A stretch of 64,000 nucleotides of DNA, taken from NCBI GenBank assembly GCA_963682025.1, contig OY821517.1, forward strand, positions 97,711,946 through 97,775,945. Reading direction: 5' to 3'. The stretch is from Cordilura impudica (lineage: Eukaryota > Arthropoda > Insecta > Diptera > Scathophagidae). Below the pieces are notes generated by a model. That model was not told where the DNA came from, did no database searches, and was given only the letters and a program-made list of their open reading frames with translations. The position numbers and the translations under genes are program-made. Positions 20,701-33,156 of this stretch are shown in pieces (position 1 is the first letter of the stretch; every line of letters begins with the position of its first letter).

Positions 20701-22465
20701 TACAGACTTTGAATCAGTAAAGGCCGTGCCAAACACGCTGGTGCTCGGCTTCTTAAATGTATACATCCGAAAGAAAACAAAAATACTTACCAAAGAGTAA
20801 AAGTAAACAACAATTTCATTCAGTCTTATGAAAGCTTTTGAACAAAGCAGGTCTATGTCGAATTGCCTTTTGAAATTCATATATATTTTTTTTTAATAGG
20901 TACACCGAGAATATTTGTTTAAAAGAAACCAAATATGTTGGGAAAATTTCGAAGACTTGATAAACTATAAATTAAACATTTTCTATAAACGCTATGCATT
21001 TTTTTTTTTAATTTTAAAAAATATCCAGTTACTGCAGGCTGGTAAGTCTTTTAGTTTTTGGTAACATACCACTTAATAACCTTTGAAATTTCTTATCTTT
21101 TAAGTTTTGCTATTTTGTGTTTTTTTTTTTTTGTTTTTTTTTAGAGAAATGAATTACTTATTATTACTTAGTTGATTTAATAAACTTCAAACTTATGGAT
21201 AAAAGAGATTAAATGTTCTTCACATTTTGTTTTACATTTTCAGAATGCAAGATTTAAAATTTTAAAATGACAAAATATATTTAAAATTTTACCATATTCT
21301 TTGTGAACTCAACTATTTTCCCTTTTATGCATTCATATAAGCATTCATACAAAATCTACACAAACACATTTAATACCAGCATTGTCTTACGTCCATGGAT
21401 TTCGATCAGTGTAGTACAACTAACACATGCTCATAAACACTATTACTAACTCAGTTCTCTCGATGGCCACCACTGCTTTAAATACGTTTATTGCAGGACA
21501 TATATTGAGAGCAGTATGCAAATGTTCACTTAAATAAATATTTAACAAAATTCATGAAATATTTTATTTAGTTTTACAATTTTTTGTTTCTACCTGACAC
21601 AATTTATCAAGTGGGTTTTTAATGTTATATTTTTTGTGTTTCTTACGATGCTATGGAAATCTATGTACTAATTCTATCAATAAAATGTTATTTAGATTGG
21701 GTGTTTTTTCCTTCTTGGATTTTAGGTGTTATTTTATACCAACTATTATTATTTATTAAAAAAAATCTAGCTTCACACTGGCAATAGTACCTTATGTTAA
21801 TTTCTTTCTTCTGATCTTTTCGCTGCAATATTAAACACTTTTCTCAAATTTTTCACTTTTCGATTGCTGTCCCAATCAAGGATGTTGTAGATGCAAGATT
21901 TCGGGTTTCTATTTCGGGGTTTCGCGTTCCCAAAAATAATCTGTCCATACGGTTATTTCCGCTCAGTTTATACCCGTTTTAGACAACTTTTATAAGCAGC
22001 TCGAATCAATATATAAAAATATACAAAAACTATAATTTTAATGGTCTTTTCTCCACTGTGCACTGATATTGTAAAAAAAGATGTTAAGGTTTTGGTATGC
22101 CCAGGCGTATGCAGTATGTTTATGCATTAATTGTTTTGATACAAAATTGAAGGTGATAAGGAATCAATGGCTTTTGTTGACACGTATGCGTTTATGAATT
22201 CCTATCGGGAATGAAAATAAGGTTTCATATGAACTTTGAAATCTGAGGAAAAACAGTATTTATTTTTCTTTTATTTAAAAAAAGAAAAGTTTGACAATAA
22301 ACATTTGAACTCACTTTTTGATGTGTAAACATCTATACGCACAGGGGGTAAATTCCTATTTCACAATACAATCACAAAAGGAGCGTATCATGTGAGTCGT
22401 AAGACAAAATCAGTGTGAATTATGATTGTGTTGGTGAAAAAATTATGATATGTAATAACCTGTTC
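20701..22465. other. AT-rich DNA, no feature recognised
   Basis: Homopolymer runs and AT-rich text with no supported gene, repeat family or paired ends. Confidence 0.4.
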
Positions 22466-22825
22466 GAAAATGAAAAATGAAAAACAAAAAATGAAAAATA
22501 AAAAATTAAAAATAAAAAATTAAAAATGAAAGACGAAAAATAAAAAATGAAAAATAAAATATAAAAAATAAAAAATGAAAGAAAAATTAGAAATGAAAAA
22601 CGAAAAATTAAAAATGAAAAATGAAAAAAAAAAATTTAAAATTAAAAATGAAAAATGAAAAATAAAAAATAAGAAATGAAAAATTAAAAATGAAAAATTA
22701 AAAATAAAAAATAAGAAATGAAAACTTAAAAAAGAAAAATAAAAAATTAAAAACGAAAAATAAAAAATTAAAAAAAAAATTAAAAATTAAAAATGAAAAA
22801 TGGAAAACGAAAAACGGAAATTGAA
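22466..22825 (+). repeat. A-rich low-complexity block of (AAAAATGA/AAAAATTA) type
   Basis: About 360 bp almost entirely of GAAAAATnAAAAAT-type octamers (AAAAATGAAAAATAAAAAAT and variants). One strand is nearly free of C. Probably slippage expansion of the A-rich edge of the neighbouring repeat. Translated lysine/asparagine frames here are not genes. Confidence 0.9.
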
Positions 22826-23230
22826 AAATCTATATATAAAATTCATTTTCTGTTTGTTTGTTTGTTTGTTTGTTTGACCGCTATACAACATTTTGTTTTT
22901 CAGTGGATTTCTCTGAAATTTGGTACATGCGATATCTATGACCCAGACAAGGTCGCCATATGCTTATTACCGGCCATGCCGACTTTTACGCCCACTTTTT
23001 TAAATTTTTAACGGGTTTCGCTCGAATTTGCTGCACAAATCACAGGCAAGGTTGTCATATACTTTTATGGGCCACGCCCACTTTCTTTAATTTTCTATAT
23101 ACGCCTTTAGTGTTTGTTAACATATTTTAATTTTTCAATGGACTTCCCTAAAATTTTGTGCAAAAATCTTTTACTTACTACTCTTGAGTTTAAACCTTTT
23201 GAAAAACCTACTGTATGTCAACATATTACA
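22826..23230 (+). repeat. Dispersed repeat fragment with (TTTG)n
   Basis: TCTATATATAAAATTCATTT, then (TTTG)6, CGCTATACAACATTT, TCTGAAATTTGGTACATG and twice a CCGGCCATGCC / GGGCCACGCCCACTT block. This start and arrangement is common to short insect repeats often attributed to Helitron ends. Attribution is tentative. A Helitron-type helicase relic lies 1.3 kb downstream. Confidence 0.45.
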
Positions 23231-23354
23231 AATATATCCGTCTTGTTTTTTACTATATGAGTTCTAACACCCCCAAAATTAGTGCAGATTTATTTCATGC
23301 GTGAACAGATACAGGTTGACAACCGCTGTAGGATTACTCCCATGAGGTCAATTC

Positions 23355-23495
23355 ATACAAAATATTTCCATCTCGCCTTTTTAACTACATTGGAAAACAA
23401 AATATTACATTTATTTCCATCTCGCCTTTTGGCTACATTGGAAAGAAACCTATTACAAATGTTTCCATTTCATATATTTCACTACATAAATGAGT
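23355..23495 (+). repeat. ~49-bp tandem repeat, three units
   Basis: TTTCCATCTCGCCTTTT ... CTACATTGGAAA recurs with starts at 23365, 23414 and (degenerate) 23462, a 48-49-bp period. Short, in otherwise unrecognised sequence. Confidence 0.65.
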
Positions 23496-23540
23496 GTGAT
23501 GGTGGAAAAAGAACTATTTGGCGTACTAGCTCAAATGCAA

Positions 23541-24305
23541 CAAGTAAGATAATTATAGTCGGTCTAGGCCGACTATATGATACCCTATACCATGGTTTAG
23601 AGATCCTATCTCTTCGGTCCAACTAATTGGATATAGGAAAAAGCATAAACCAAGTGGCATTGTTATTAATTTTTTTGGCTGCAGAGATGAAAGAGTTCAT
23701 ATCGGGTGCTGTATTTATAAGGGGAATAGGTCGAAAAATGGCGCGATCCTGACCATATTTGGTAAAGTCACTTATATTTTGAAAAAATGTATACAAACCA
23801 AATTTGGAAAAAATCTGTGCAATATATTTGTTTTTTGATAGATTTAAGTGAAGATCGGGAAGCAGTTCTATATGGGGCCTATGACTACGAATTGTTCTGT
23901 AGGGACTATTTTTGGACTAGTGATTAATATATATAATAAACATATACAAACCCAATTTGAGTGAGATCTATATGATAATTTGGTTCTTATGACAATTCAT
24001 GTCGACTTCATAGGGGTCATTTGTATGGGGACTAGGTCTGAACATGGACCGATTTTCACCAATTTTAGCAGCGTTCATTCTATGGCACACCAAATTTTAC
24101 CAAAATATGTTCATATTTGCGACCTGTAATTTGATTACAAAATTTACATGGACAAACAGACGGACGGACGGACGGACATCGCTAAAACGACTCAGAAAGT
24201 GATTCTGAGCTGATCGGTATAATAAAAGATGGGTTTAGGACAAATATTTTTGGTAGTTGCAAACAGCAGCACAAAGTGATTATACCCATAGTGGTATAGG
24301 GTATA
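23541..24305 (+). repeat. Palindrome-ended dispersed repeat, copy E
   Basis: CAAGTAAGATAATTATAGTC start with a near-perfect palindrome (one change, GGTCTAGGCC), GACG microsatellite near 24160-24178, ends CCCATAGTGGTATAGGGTAT. The hairpin end has lost part of one arm. It lies directly in front of the Helitron helicase relic. Confidence 0.85.
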
Positions 24306-24307
24306 AA

Positions 24308-24790
24308 AAGGCTTAGACTAAACGGAACTCTAGAGAACCCGATCAGACCGAAATTCATATCGAGTCTCAACGGGTTAGACAACCTGAGTCGAGAAATGCT
24401 GAAACACGTGAGCAAACCCAATAACGTCTTGAAGACCAATGATCTACACAAGCTTGTTTAGAGAAGCGGAAATGCCTGAATCTACTCAAGTGCGTCTGGA
24501 AATCCAGCGGTTAAGACAAGCCGAACCGGATATGACAAGACTCCCTACCAGAAGACTTTTGTACGTTGATTCCTTCATTGCAAAACATGGTACAAAATGT
24601 TGTTCCTAACATAACATACATAAGAGGACAATCGTTTACGGTAGCAGCTATTAACTTAGAATCTCCCCGTTTTCCTCATAGACAATTATATGTCGCCTGC
24701 TCCAAAGTTGGGGGCCAGCACAATCTCTTCCATATGCACCAGAAGAAAAAACCAGGAGTGTTGTATATCCCAAAGCTCTAGAAAAACTAA
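24308..24790 (+). pseudogene. Helitron replicase/helicase relic
   Basis: 24566-24781 reads RGQSFTVAAINLES then FPHRQLYVACSKVGGQHNLF, the C-terminal helicase motifs of PIF1-like helicases that end Helitron Rep/Hel proteins ('.GQ....V.I.L......GQLYVA.SRV....NL'). Just upstream, 24380-24530 translates in pieces to RNAETREQTQ and QRLRQAE, matching the arginine/glutamine repeats at the N-terminus of some Helitron proteins. The N-terminal repeats and helicase end are therefore joined across a very large internal deletion. Many stops; no function. Confidence 0.6.
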
Positions 24791-24859
24791 CATTTGTAAC
24801 TTTTAGACATCATACTCTCAAAATAATCCATGCACAGGCATAGTTTGTTGTATTGGTAA

Positions 24860-25500
24860 GCAGGCGCTGAGTACTTAGCCAAAAATAAACAAATTTCCCA
24901 AAAAAATTAACTTATTCGCCAAAAATTGGGGAATAACTTCACGGTGAATGAATTCTACAAATTTTGTAAAAAAAAGGTCCCCAAAAGAAACGAACGAATT
25001 CCCCATAGTGCTCTCAATATCGGTCTTGCAACAAACGTATTTAAAATCTGTACTCTTTTAAATAGCATCATTTCGGTGCGCGTAAGCGGAGCGAGGACGC
25101 CACGCGACGCGCTTGCGGAACAGAGCTTAGCTAAAATATCGGATGATCTGAAAAATATATTTTGGCAATTAAAATAGGTTGAAAACAACTGCGAGGCAGC
25201 ACTGGTGTGGCTGCCAAAAGCGTGGAAGCGGCGCGCGAACACAGCTCAGCGTCGCGTCTCTTACCACAGTTGTGCTCAATGATGATTACTTATTGAATGA
25301 AGTATTTCAGTTCGTTCTGCTACCTCAAGTGGCTCTCGCACCTTATTATTGAAAAATAAGAAAATTTTTAATTGAAATAAAGGAATTTAAAAGAGGAATG
25401 GTTCATTGGGGACTAAGTACTCAGCACCTGGTAAGCATGGTGTACCATTTTTCAAGTCAAACGCCTTTGGATCCCGAGCAAGACCGGTTAAAAATTGCTA
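24860..25500 (-). repeat. CpG-rich repeat family R, copy 2 (inverted)
   Basis: Reverse-complement match to 19850-20700. The right end at 25407-25500 contains GGGGACTAAGTACTCAGCAC, TACCATTTTTCAAGTCAAA and GGATCCCGAGCAAGACCGG. CpG-rich units lie around 25075-25125 and 25185-25255, and CTCAATGATGATTACTTATT near 25274. The left end repeats GGCGCTGAGTACTTAGCC, so the copy has inverted GCTGAGTACTTAG ends. Confidence 0.65.
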
Positions 25501-26490
25501 GTTAAAAATAAAAAACGAAAATTTAAAAATTAAGCGGTTGAAATAATAAATAATAATAAATATTTTTATATTAGCAGAGCCCCTGCAGTTGTTTGCTATA
25601 AGTGATACATAGATGACGATTTCTGTTTGATTTTAAAAAAAGTGCCATAAAAAATCTTTAATTACTTGACGTGTACACATCTCCCCTGTGATCGGACACA
25701 CATGATTTTTTGTAGTATGCAGCCAAGAGATCTTTGAAAGAAATCAGAAATTCGCAACAACGAGATTAAACTCCCAAAATAATTTTCACACTTTCCTTTG
25801 GGAAATTGGTTTCTTTCTTTATTAAAGAAATAAAAGTTATAATAAAAATTAGAATTAATGAAATTGAATGAAAACACATCACAAACCTAAAATGTCACGC
25901 AATTTTATAAATTGAAACTTACTTGTATTTTATAAAAATGACAGAGTCGATGATTGAAAAAAAAACGTGTGTTTGATTATCAGCAAAATAGGAAGATATT
26001 TGCTCCTGAATAGCTTTTTATACCCCAACGCTTGGAATTTGTTTCATTTTGGAAAGTCTACGCTAATTCAGCGCTAACATACACATATATAATGCACCCA
26101 CATATACAAACCAGCCAAACGTAATAGTTAAATACACTGCGTTAAATATTCACAACACGGTATAATGTGTTTTAAGCAGAATGCCAAAAATTAAAATCCT
26201 CGAGGTTTAAAAAAAAACCGAAGAATTTTCTGATTCCACTTATTTGTAAAATAGTAAACTAGGCGTCATAGAGCAAAATTATTGAAATGTAGATGGGACA
26301 CTGCACTTAGGATTGTAAGTTCGAAAATCGTACAATTTTGAAAGATAAAACTTGGAAACTTCAAGATGTAAGTGTAGAAGAGCAAAATGATTCAAATTTT
26401 GTCCCCCTTTGAAGCACTCCATCCGCAATACGTAAAATTTTTTGGATATTTTTATATTCGCAATTAACAATATTATGCACATAACTAAAA
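25501..26490. other. AT-rich DNA, no feature recognised
   Basis: Nothing coding supported. Confidence 0.35.
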
Positions 26491-26491
26491 G

Positions 26492-27202
26492 AACCACATA
26501 GTGGTTTGAACACTAGACCCATCTTTTATTATAACGACTGACTCAGAATCACTTTCTAATTCGATTTAGCGATGTCCGTCCGTCTGTCCGTATGTCCGTC
26601 TGTGTGTCCATGTAAACGTTCCAATCAAACTACAGGTCGCAAATGTGAATATATTTTGATGAAATTTGGCATATAACCTTTTTTGGACACAGGATGAACA
26701 CTACTGATATTGGTGAAGTTCGGTCCATGGCCAGACCAAGACCAGACGAAATCGACATAAATGGCCTGAAGGTCCAAATTATCATATAGATCTCAGTCAA
26801 TTTGGTTTTGAATGTGTGTATTATATTCGTTAATCAGTAGTCCAAATATAACACCAATAGGGCAATCCTTAGTCATAGGCCCCATATAGAGCTGCTTTCC
26901 GACCTTCACTTAAATCTATCAAAAAACTAAACTATTGCACAAACTTTTTCAAATTTGGTTTTTATATATTTTTAAAAATATTAGTGATTTACCAAATATG
27001 GTCAAATAAGTCCCGATATAAATATAGCACCGGATGTGAACTTTGTGATATCTGCAGCCAAAAAAATTAATTACAATGTCACTCAAATTTGGTTTATGCT
27101 TATTTTCTCTATCCAATTAGTTGGACCGAATAGATAGGATCTCTAAACCATGGTACAGGGTATCGTATAGTCGGTCTAGACCGACTTTAATTTTCTTACT
27201 TG
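26492..27202 (-). repeat. Palindrome-ended dispersed repeat, copy F
   Basis: Starts ACCACATAGTGGTTTGAACA with part of the hairpin end missing, GTCC/GTCT microsatellite near 26574-26606, ends with palindrome (GTATAGTCGGTCTAGACCGA) and TTTTCTTACTTG. Confidence 0.85.
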
Positions 27203-27976
27203 TTAATATAAATTTCGTGTATATTAAATTAAAATATTTTCAGTTTTTCTACCGTCGCCATAGGTGCTTTACAACTAACTAGTTTATGTGATAGGGTATA
27301 TCGTTTTAAAGCTGACTAATAGTGATAGCTAACTAACTACAAATTCATGTATTTATATTTAAATCAACTAAATCATATTAAAAATTACAGCAACAACAAT
27401 AACCATTAAAATCTACTCACAGTTAAGAAAAAGAAACTATATGAAATGATTAAGGAGAGCGCGTTTGTTATATGAATAAGGCGAGAGTAAAAGATTTTTC
27501 ATAATCATTTCAAATAACACGTGTAAAACTGAGCATCCTTATTAAGTGTAAATTCATACTCGTGTATGCTTTGGTATACATGCTTTTGCTTTTTAGCAAT
27601 ATCTGTAATAATATAGTTTATGGTGATCGTCATGTGCTTTGTTATTTTAAACATGCCAAGCAAATAATTTTAATGAGTCGTGTGACTTGATATATATTTT
27701 ATCGCATCCTCATGTAAGCGAGATAAATTAAAAACGGGTGTTGCGCGGTGTGCAAATTTTGTCAAATTAAACAAACCCACATTAATAAATGTGAAATTTT
27801 CAGTATTTTGCCAATGTGATTCTAATCTGGATCACACAGGGAAAATAATTAATATTTGTATTTTCATTTTGTTAGAATACAGTAAAGAGGAGTAAAAATT
27901 TGTAGATGGCAATTTAGAAAGAACGCGGTGCTAAAAATAATTTTTTTTTTTTTCATAATTATCATTATATTATAAC
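27203..27976. other. AT-rich DNA, no feature recognised
   Basis: No supported gene or repeat end. Confidence 0.35.
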
Positions 27977-28680
27977 TAGCTGTTTTTACCCGGTCTTGCC
28001 CGGGATCCAAAGGCCTTTGACTTGAAAATTGGTTCACTATGCTTAGTCCCCAATGAACAAGTTCCTCAAAAAAATTAACTTTTTTCCCAAAAATTTGTAT
28101 GGGATTTGGGAATTTCTTCATGATGACAAAATGTTTACGTTTTTTCATTTCTTATTTCTTATTTCAATTTAAAATTTTTTGATTTTTTAAATCAGAAGTT
28201 TTTTTATTAGACGCTACAGCAAAAATGCTTTAAAAATAAGCAGCGAGAACTCTTTAAGTTTCTATTTTTTAAGTTTATTTATTTTGTTAACACCAAATAT
28301 AACGGAATCGTTTGCAAATTAGAGTAATTAGTACTTTTAAAAATTGAATTACTTCATTCAATAAGTGATCATCATTGAGCAGAGACGTCAAATTTATAGA
28401 AGTTTCAAAAATGGAAAATGAATCCGACGTTTAAAATTGTGACGCAAGGTTGCTTTAAGCAACTGCTTATAGTAAATGTATAGTAATTATTGCACATATG
28501 TAGATAGAATTTGTCATAAGACTTTTCACTAAGCCGTGTTCAGCGAGCAGGCAGCTACACCGGTGCTGCCGCGCAGTTGTGGTTAACTTATTTTAATCGC
28601 CAAATTATATTTTTCAGATCATTGCGATATTTTAGCTGAGCTGTGTCCGCGAGCGCGTCGCGTCGCGTCTGCGTTATTGT
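27977..28680 (+). repeat. CpG-rich repeat family R, copy 3
   Basis: CTAGCTGTTTTTACCCGGTC, TTGCCCGGGATCCAAAGGCC, TTGACTTGAAAATTGGTTCA, then GTGATCATCATTGAGCAGAG and ATGGAAAATGAATCCGACG, ending with AGCTGTGTCCGCGAGCGCGT. Same block order as 19850-20700, but with one CpG unit fewer. The GCTGAGTACTTAG segment is deleted (CTATGCTTAGTCCCC). Confidence 0.7.
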
Positions 28681-29150
28681 CATTGAACAAAATCATTATA
28701 CTTCCCAATAAAGTCCCATCAGGAGCACAGCTACGCAATCGGATGTCTAGCACTGTTGTTCAGCCTTATCACATTAATCGTTATTTGTCTCAACTACAAG
28801 GCCCAACGGACCAAAAAAAAAAAGACACAACAATGCCCACCAGAGAAACCAACAGAGATACCTCAGTTGGGTCTGAAACTCTAAATATAACACCCCAACC
28901 GATGCCCCGCCAGCAAATTCGTCAACTCACAATAGATGTTAAAAATTACTGTAGCTGACGTAAATAAATTAAAATCGGTTTCAGAAATTAATAAAATAAA
29001 AACACACTTTAACAGCCTTTGTTTATAAACTGGAAAAGTTTTTGGGAACAATGGATATTTTGCTTTAGAAAAAATTGTCCCAATTCGGAAAGGAGAAAGA
29101 AGTTTTGCCAAATTTAATAAATATACAATATAAGTTAGTGTATCTCAAAT
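28681..29150 (+). other. Unrecognised open frame (93 codons) next to repeat R
   Basis: 28677-28958 is open (QPYHINRYLSQLQGP, then a Lys run and PQPMPRQQIRQLTID), and the following bases keep a coding look in another frame (VADVNKLKSVSEINKIK, FGNNGYFALEKIVPIRKGE). Composition would suit an ORF1 of a LINE or a gag, but I cannot name a family. The first codon is not ATG. Confidence 0.25.
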
Positions 29151-29904
29151 ATATTTTAATCCCAGGAGATAAATACTTATATCACCAATTTGAAGCTAAA
29201 AATATATATTACAATTAGAAACATATGATTTAACCCAAACTTGGAATTTTCAGAATTTCATCAAGAACAGCTTTTAATTTTATGAAATTTTAGTGGAAAA
29301 ATGTAATAATTTCAAGCACCTTCCAATCAATGTCCCTCTACGGTATAGAAATCAAACCAAAAACAAGAACAAACGCTTAGTTTTTTTTATCATCTAATAT
29401 CATCAATCGACCTCTATAAAATTTTAGGTCTATATTCTCATTTTTTTTTTGTTTTCTTGATATTTCTTTCTTTATACATTTTGATTTTTCTTTAATTTTT
29501 CAATATATAACCAAAAATCATATTATTCGTCTAATAAAAACAACAACGATTAAAGAACAAAACAAATAAACAAAGACATTGTCACAAATTATATTTTCAT
29601 CAAGCGATATGAACCATTTCTCACACCAACGCTAAATAGATGAAATGAGTTATGATCGAGTTGACTTGTTCTCATACAAGGTAGAACAATAATACAAAAA
29701 CAATTTCATTTTGTTTTTGTTGATAAACTTTGCAAAATAGAATTTGAGATTCTTGTATATAATACTCGTTGTGAGTAAATAGTCAAACATAAAAGCAAAA
29801 AAATATAGACAAATTATACACCCACATAATTATATTGATATACATGTACGAGCATACTTACATATAAATGCATATAAGTATATATATCAACACTGTTTCT
29901 TGGG

Positions 29905-30222
29905 GTTATTCGAACGGGGACTAAGTCTAAACATATACCGATTTTCACCAATTTCAATAGCGTTCATTATGTGACATAGGGAAGCTTGTATACTAAATAT
30001 TCTCAAAATATATCCATATTTGCGACCTGTAGTTTGATTACAAGGTTCACATGGACACAGAGATGGACAGACGGATGGACGAATGGACGGACGGACGGAC
30101 GGATATCGCTAAATCTACTCAAAATGTGACTCTAAGTTGATCGTTATAATAAAAGATGGGTTTAGGTCAAATATTTTTGGTTGTTACAAACATCTTCAGA
30201 AAGTCATTATACCCTTGTATAG
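29905..30222 (+). repeat. Palindrome-ended dispersed repeat, copy G (5'-truncated)
   Basis: Only the last ~320 bp are present, from GGGGACTAAGTCTAAACATA through a degenerate GACG microsatellite (30063-30102) to AGTCATTATACCC. The hairpin end is reduced. Palindrome end absent. Confidence 0.8.
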
Positions 30223-32945
30223 ACATAAATACCACTATGTTCTCATTTTCGTTTATATAAAGTAGTATACGAAGGAGCAGACTTTTTCAGAGCAGAGATC
30301 TTCAAATGAAATGAATGAAGTATATAGCGGTGATAAATTTTTTCCATGTTTAAAAATTCACTGAAATCGTTTAAAAATAATGACTCAAACAAATACTAAA
30401 CAACTTGGCGACATGAGATTTAGAGGTTACCAGTTTTCAAACAAAGTAATATTTTTCAAACTACTGCCGCCATCTATACGTCAGGTCGGGTTTTTCTGGG
30501 GCCGCCCTCATATATGATATATATTATTTTTTCAAATAATCCATAAGATTGGAAAGTAGTTATAGTAGTCTTAAGTTAAAAAATTTTAATTCTAATTGGT
30601 ACATTTTTTAAAACGTAAAGAAATTTTTATCAAAAAAATATATCTATATGTACCATGCCAAACCTAGTGCTTTTTGATGACCTAAATAGGGTATTTTTTT
30701 CATTTAGCATCTATTATAAAAAGTGCTAAAGCGGCTCTTTCTGCACTCTTTTTTTATGCGCCATTACGTTTTTTAATTACAACAGTTAATGCTAAGCAAA
30801 ATTGTACACATTTTAGGTACGTAGTATTATTGGTTGGCCTCAGTTATTTCAATTTTGAAAAATCAGATTAATAAATTATCAAAAAGGGTCAACTGAGTTG
30901 GCAGAATCTACCCATCTAGCGCTGCCTTCAATTTTTTCCAATAATTCTCTTACATTACAAAAATTATTACCTTTCTTTCAATAGAAAATATATACATGAT
31001 CTTAAACTGAACAACAAATAACTAATTATAATAATCTCTTAATTTCAGTAAAAAAGTTCCAGTGCATATTTTTTTAAAATTATGCTGTTGTAGTGTAACC
31101 ATGTTGTCATACCATAGGCACAGCGAATATCACCAACTTCAACTGTGTAGCATGAGAAATTAACAACACATGTTAAAGTTGTCATGTTAGAAATGTCGCA
31201 GTGGGTTACAAGAATATTAACCGTTTGCATTAATATATGACAACATGTAACCTAAACTGACACCTATAATTTAATTTACTGTTTTTGTAATTCTTAATAA
31301 AATATTGAGTGATTTGGGAAATCACTCAATACTAAACAATTAAGTTAATTCTCATCAGTAGTATATAAGACAGAACAATTATTGAATAAAATTAGATTAT
31401 TACTAGCACCTAAAATTGGCACTTGTGTCTTGTTTTTGAAAGTGATAATCTCTTATCTTTTGGCAGTTCTTTTGAACGCCTACTGATAAGCTCGAACCCT
31501 TTCAGCTGTATAAAAATAATCAAGAGAAATCATCATAGGGAAAATAACTTTTAAATATAAAAGTAAGGATGTTTAGAACTATATCCTATACATGTCGATC
31601 CTTCCAAATTACAAGTTAGGATATGTAAAACCATATCCTGTATATATCCTGTATCCTGGATTTTATAAAAAAAAAACTAAATATGAAAAAGAGATCGGGG
31701 AGTACGAAAATTGCCTTAACAATTTATAGATTTGATAACTTTTCCATACTCAAACGCTAAAATCGAAGGAGTGTCCTCTAAAATTATTATTTTTTAAGTC
31801 GTTAACACATAATTCTATTAATTCTTTTATACATATTAAATATGGACTCACATTAATATTCTTCTAATCATATCGTAAATTAATTCCAGCAAAAGTTTCT
31901 ACAAATATAAATTAAAACATTAAAATTTAATATAAAAATAATAGTATGATCTAAATTGAAGTCACTATACGTTTCGATTTAAAAATAAAAAATTGTAATA
32001 AGAATCCCCTTATGTGATTATCCTAATTTCTTGCTAATTGTATTTTTACACCCAAGTTAATATTTCTAGTTACGGTCAATATTCTCAAGTAAATAAGCTC
32101 AACGCAACGATCGTCACAACCAATTTATAAAACACATGGTTTTATTTAAGCCTTTTGCAGTTTGAATAAAAGCATTACCTATGATATTATTTTCACTAGC
32201 GATATACGTTAATTTCTTCGACATTCATTACGGCCTTTACAGTATCATGTTTTCGATTCTAGGTACGTTAAAATTAAATGTTACGCAAAAGTCGCTCTTG
32301 GCTTTAAAGAGTTAAGCGATTTTATTTAGAATTTAAACTGAAGCCGGTCACAAAGAGAACAATTGATTGTAAGCATATCTATAGATGTTTTATCAACGAT
32401 ATCCTGAGGCAACTGAGATAATTTCCACTTATCCCTTTTAACGCAACATCTCATTGAATAAATATGCACATATCAATCCGCCTGTTTTTGCAAAACAATA
32501 TTTAAAATTGAATGCAACTAGATATCAGGGAAAAAAGATGAAAGTTTTATGTCACAAATAAAAGCGTCATATATCGTAAATAAAATAAAAAAATAAAACT
32601 AAATTTAAAACTAAAGTATCATAAAAATGGATAAAGTTCTGAAAGACATTAAAATATGCATAAAAATTCCAAAAATGCTCCTCCCTTGAAATTTTGAAAT
32701 CCTTTAAAAAACATTGTCTTACTCAATTCGGTCTTAAGCCTCTGATGTCTAGCATATGGTTCGCGTGTAAACATATATGATTAAAAAAATTACAATTAAC
32801 ACACAAAAAAATTAATAACACTCAGCAGTATTGCTGGTCAGCCTAACTTAAGCAGCAACAAATTGGCATACAAAGTAAACAACATAAAATATACATGTAA
32901 GTACTTGTTTCATTGATTTTGTAAAGTTGCATGTTTAGTAATCTT
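30223..32945. other. Long AT-rich stretch, no gene recognised
   Basis: Apart from the hairpin at 31303-31331 and promoter-like text behind it (TATATAAG near 31363, GAATAAAA near 31385), nothing coding is supported. Confidence 0.35.
31303..31331. other. Perfect 13-bp hairpin with GGG loop
   Basis: TATTGAGTGATTT, GGG, AAATCACTCAATA. It is followed 32 bp later by TATATAAG and 54 bp later by GAATAAAA. This order would fit the U3/R part of a solo LTR, but no second end is visible. Confidence 0.6.
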
Positions 32946-33156
32946 TAACCGTGCTGTTAGGTTAAGCCCATTTGGTCCAATTTTTGGATTGTTTCCATTG
33001 TAATTTTTGAACGGTGACATATACTGACTTCATTTTTTTTTAGCTCTCGTGGTCTTTTTATAAAACCATGTTATATACAAAAATTCAAGGTTCTGACTTA
33101 AAACAGGACTGAGAAAAATAAAAAAATACGAATCTTAGGTTAAGGTTAAGTATTTA

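Noticed and set aside
22793..23011. 72-codon frame at the end of the A-rich block
   Set aside because: Begins in low-complexity DNA and crosses the TTTG microsatellite. No protein resemblance.
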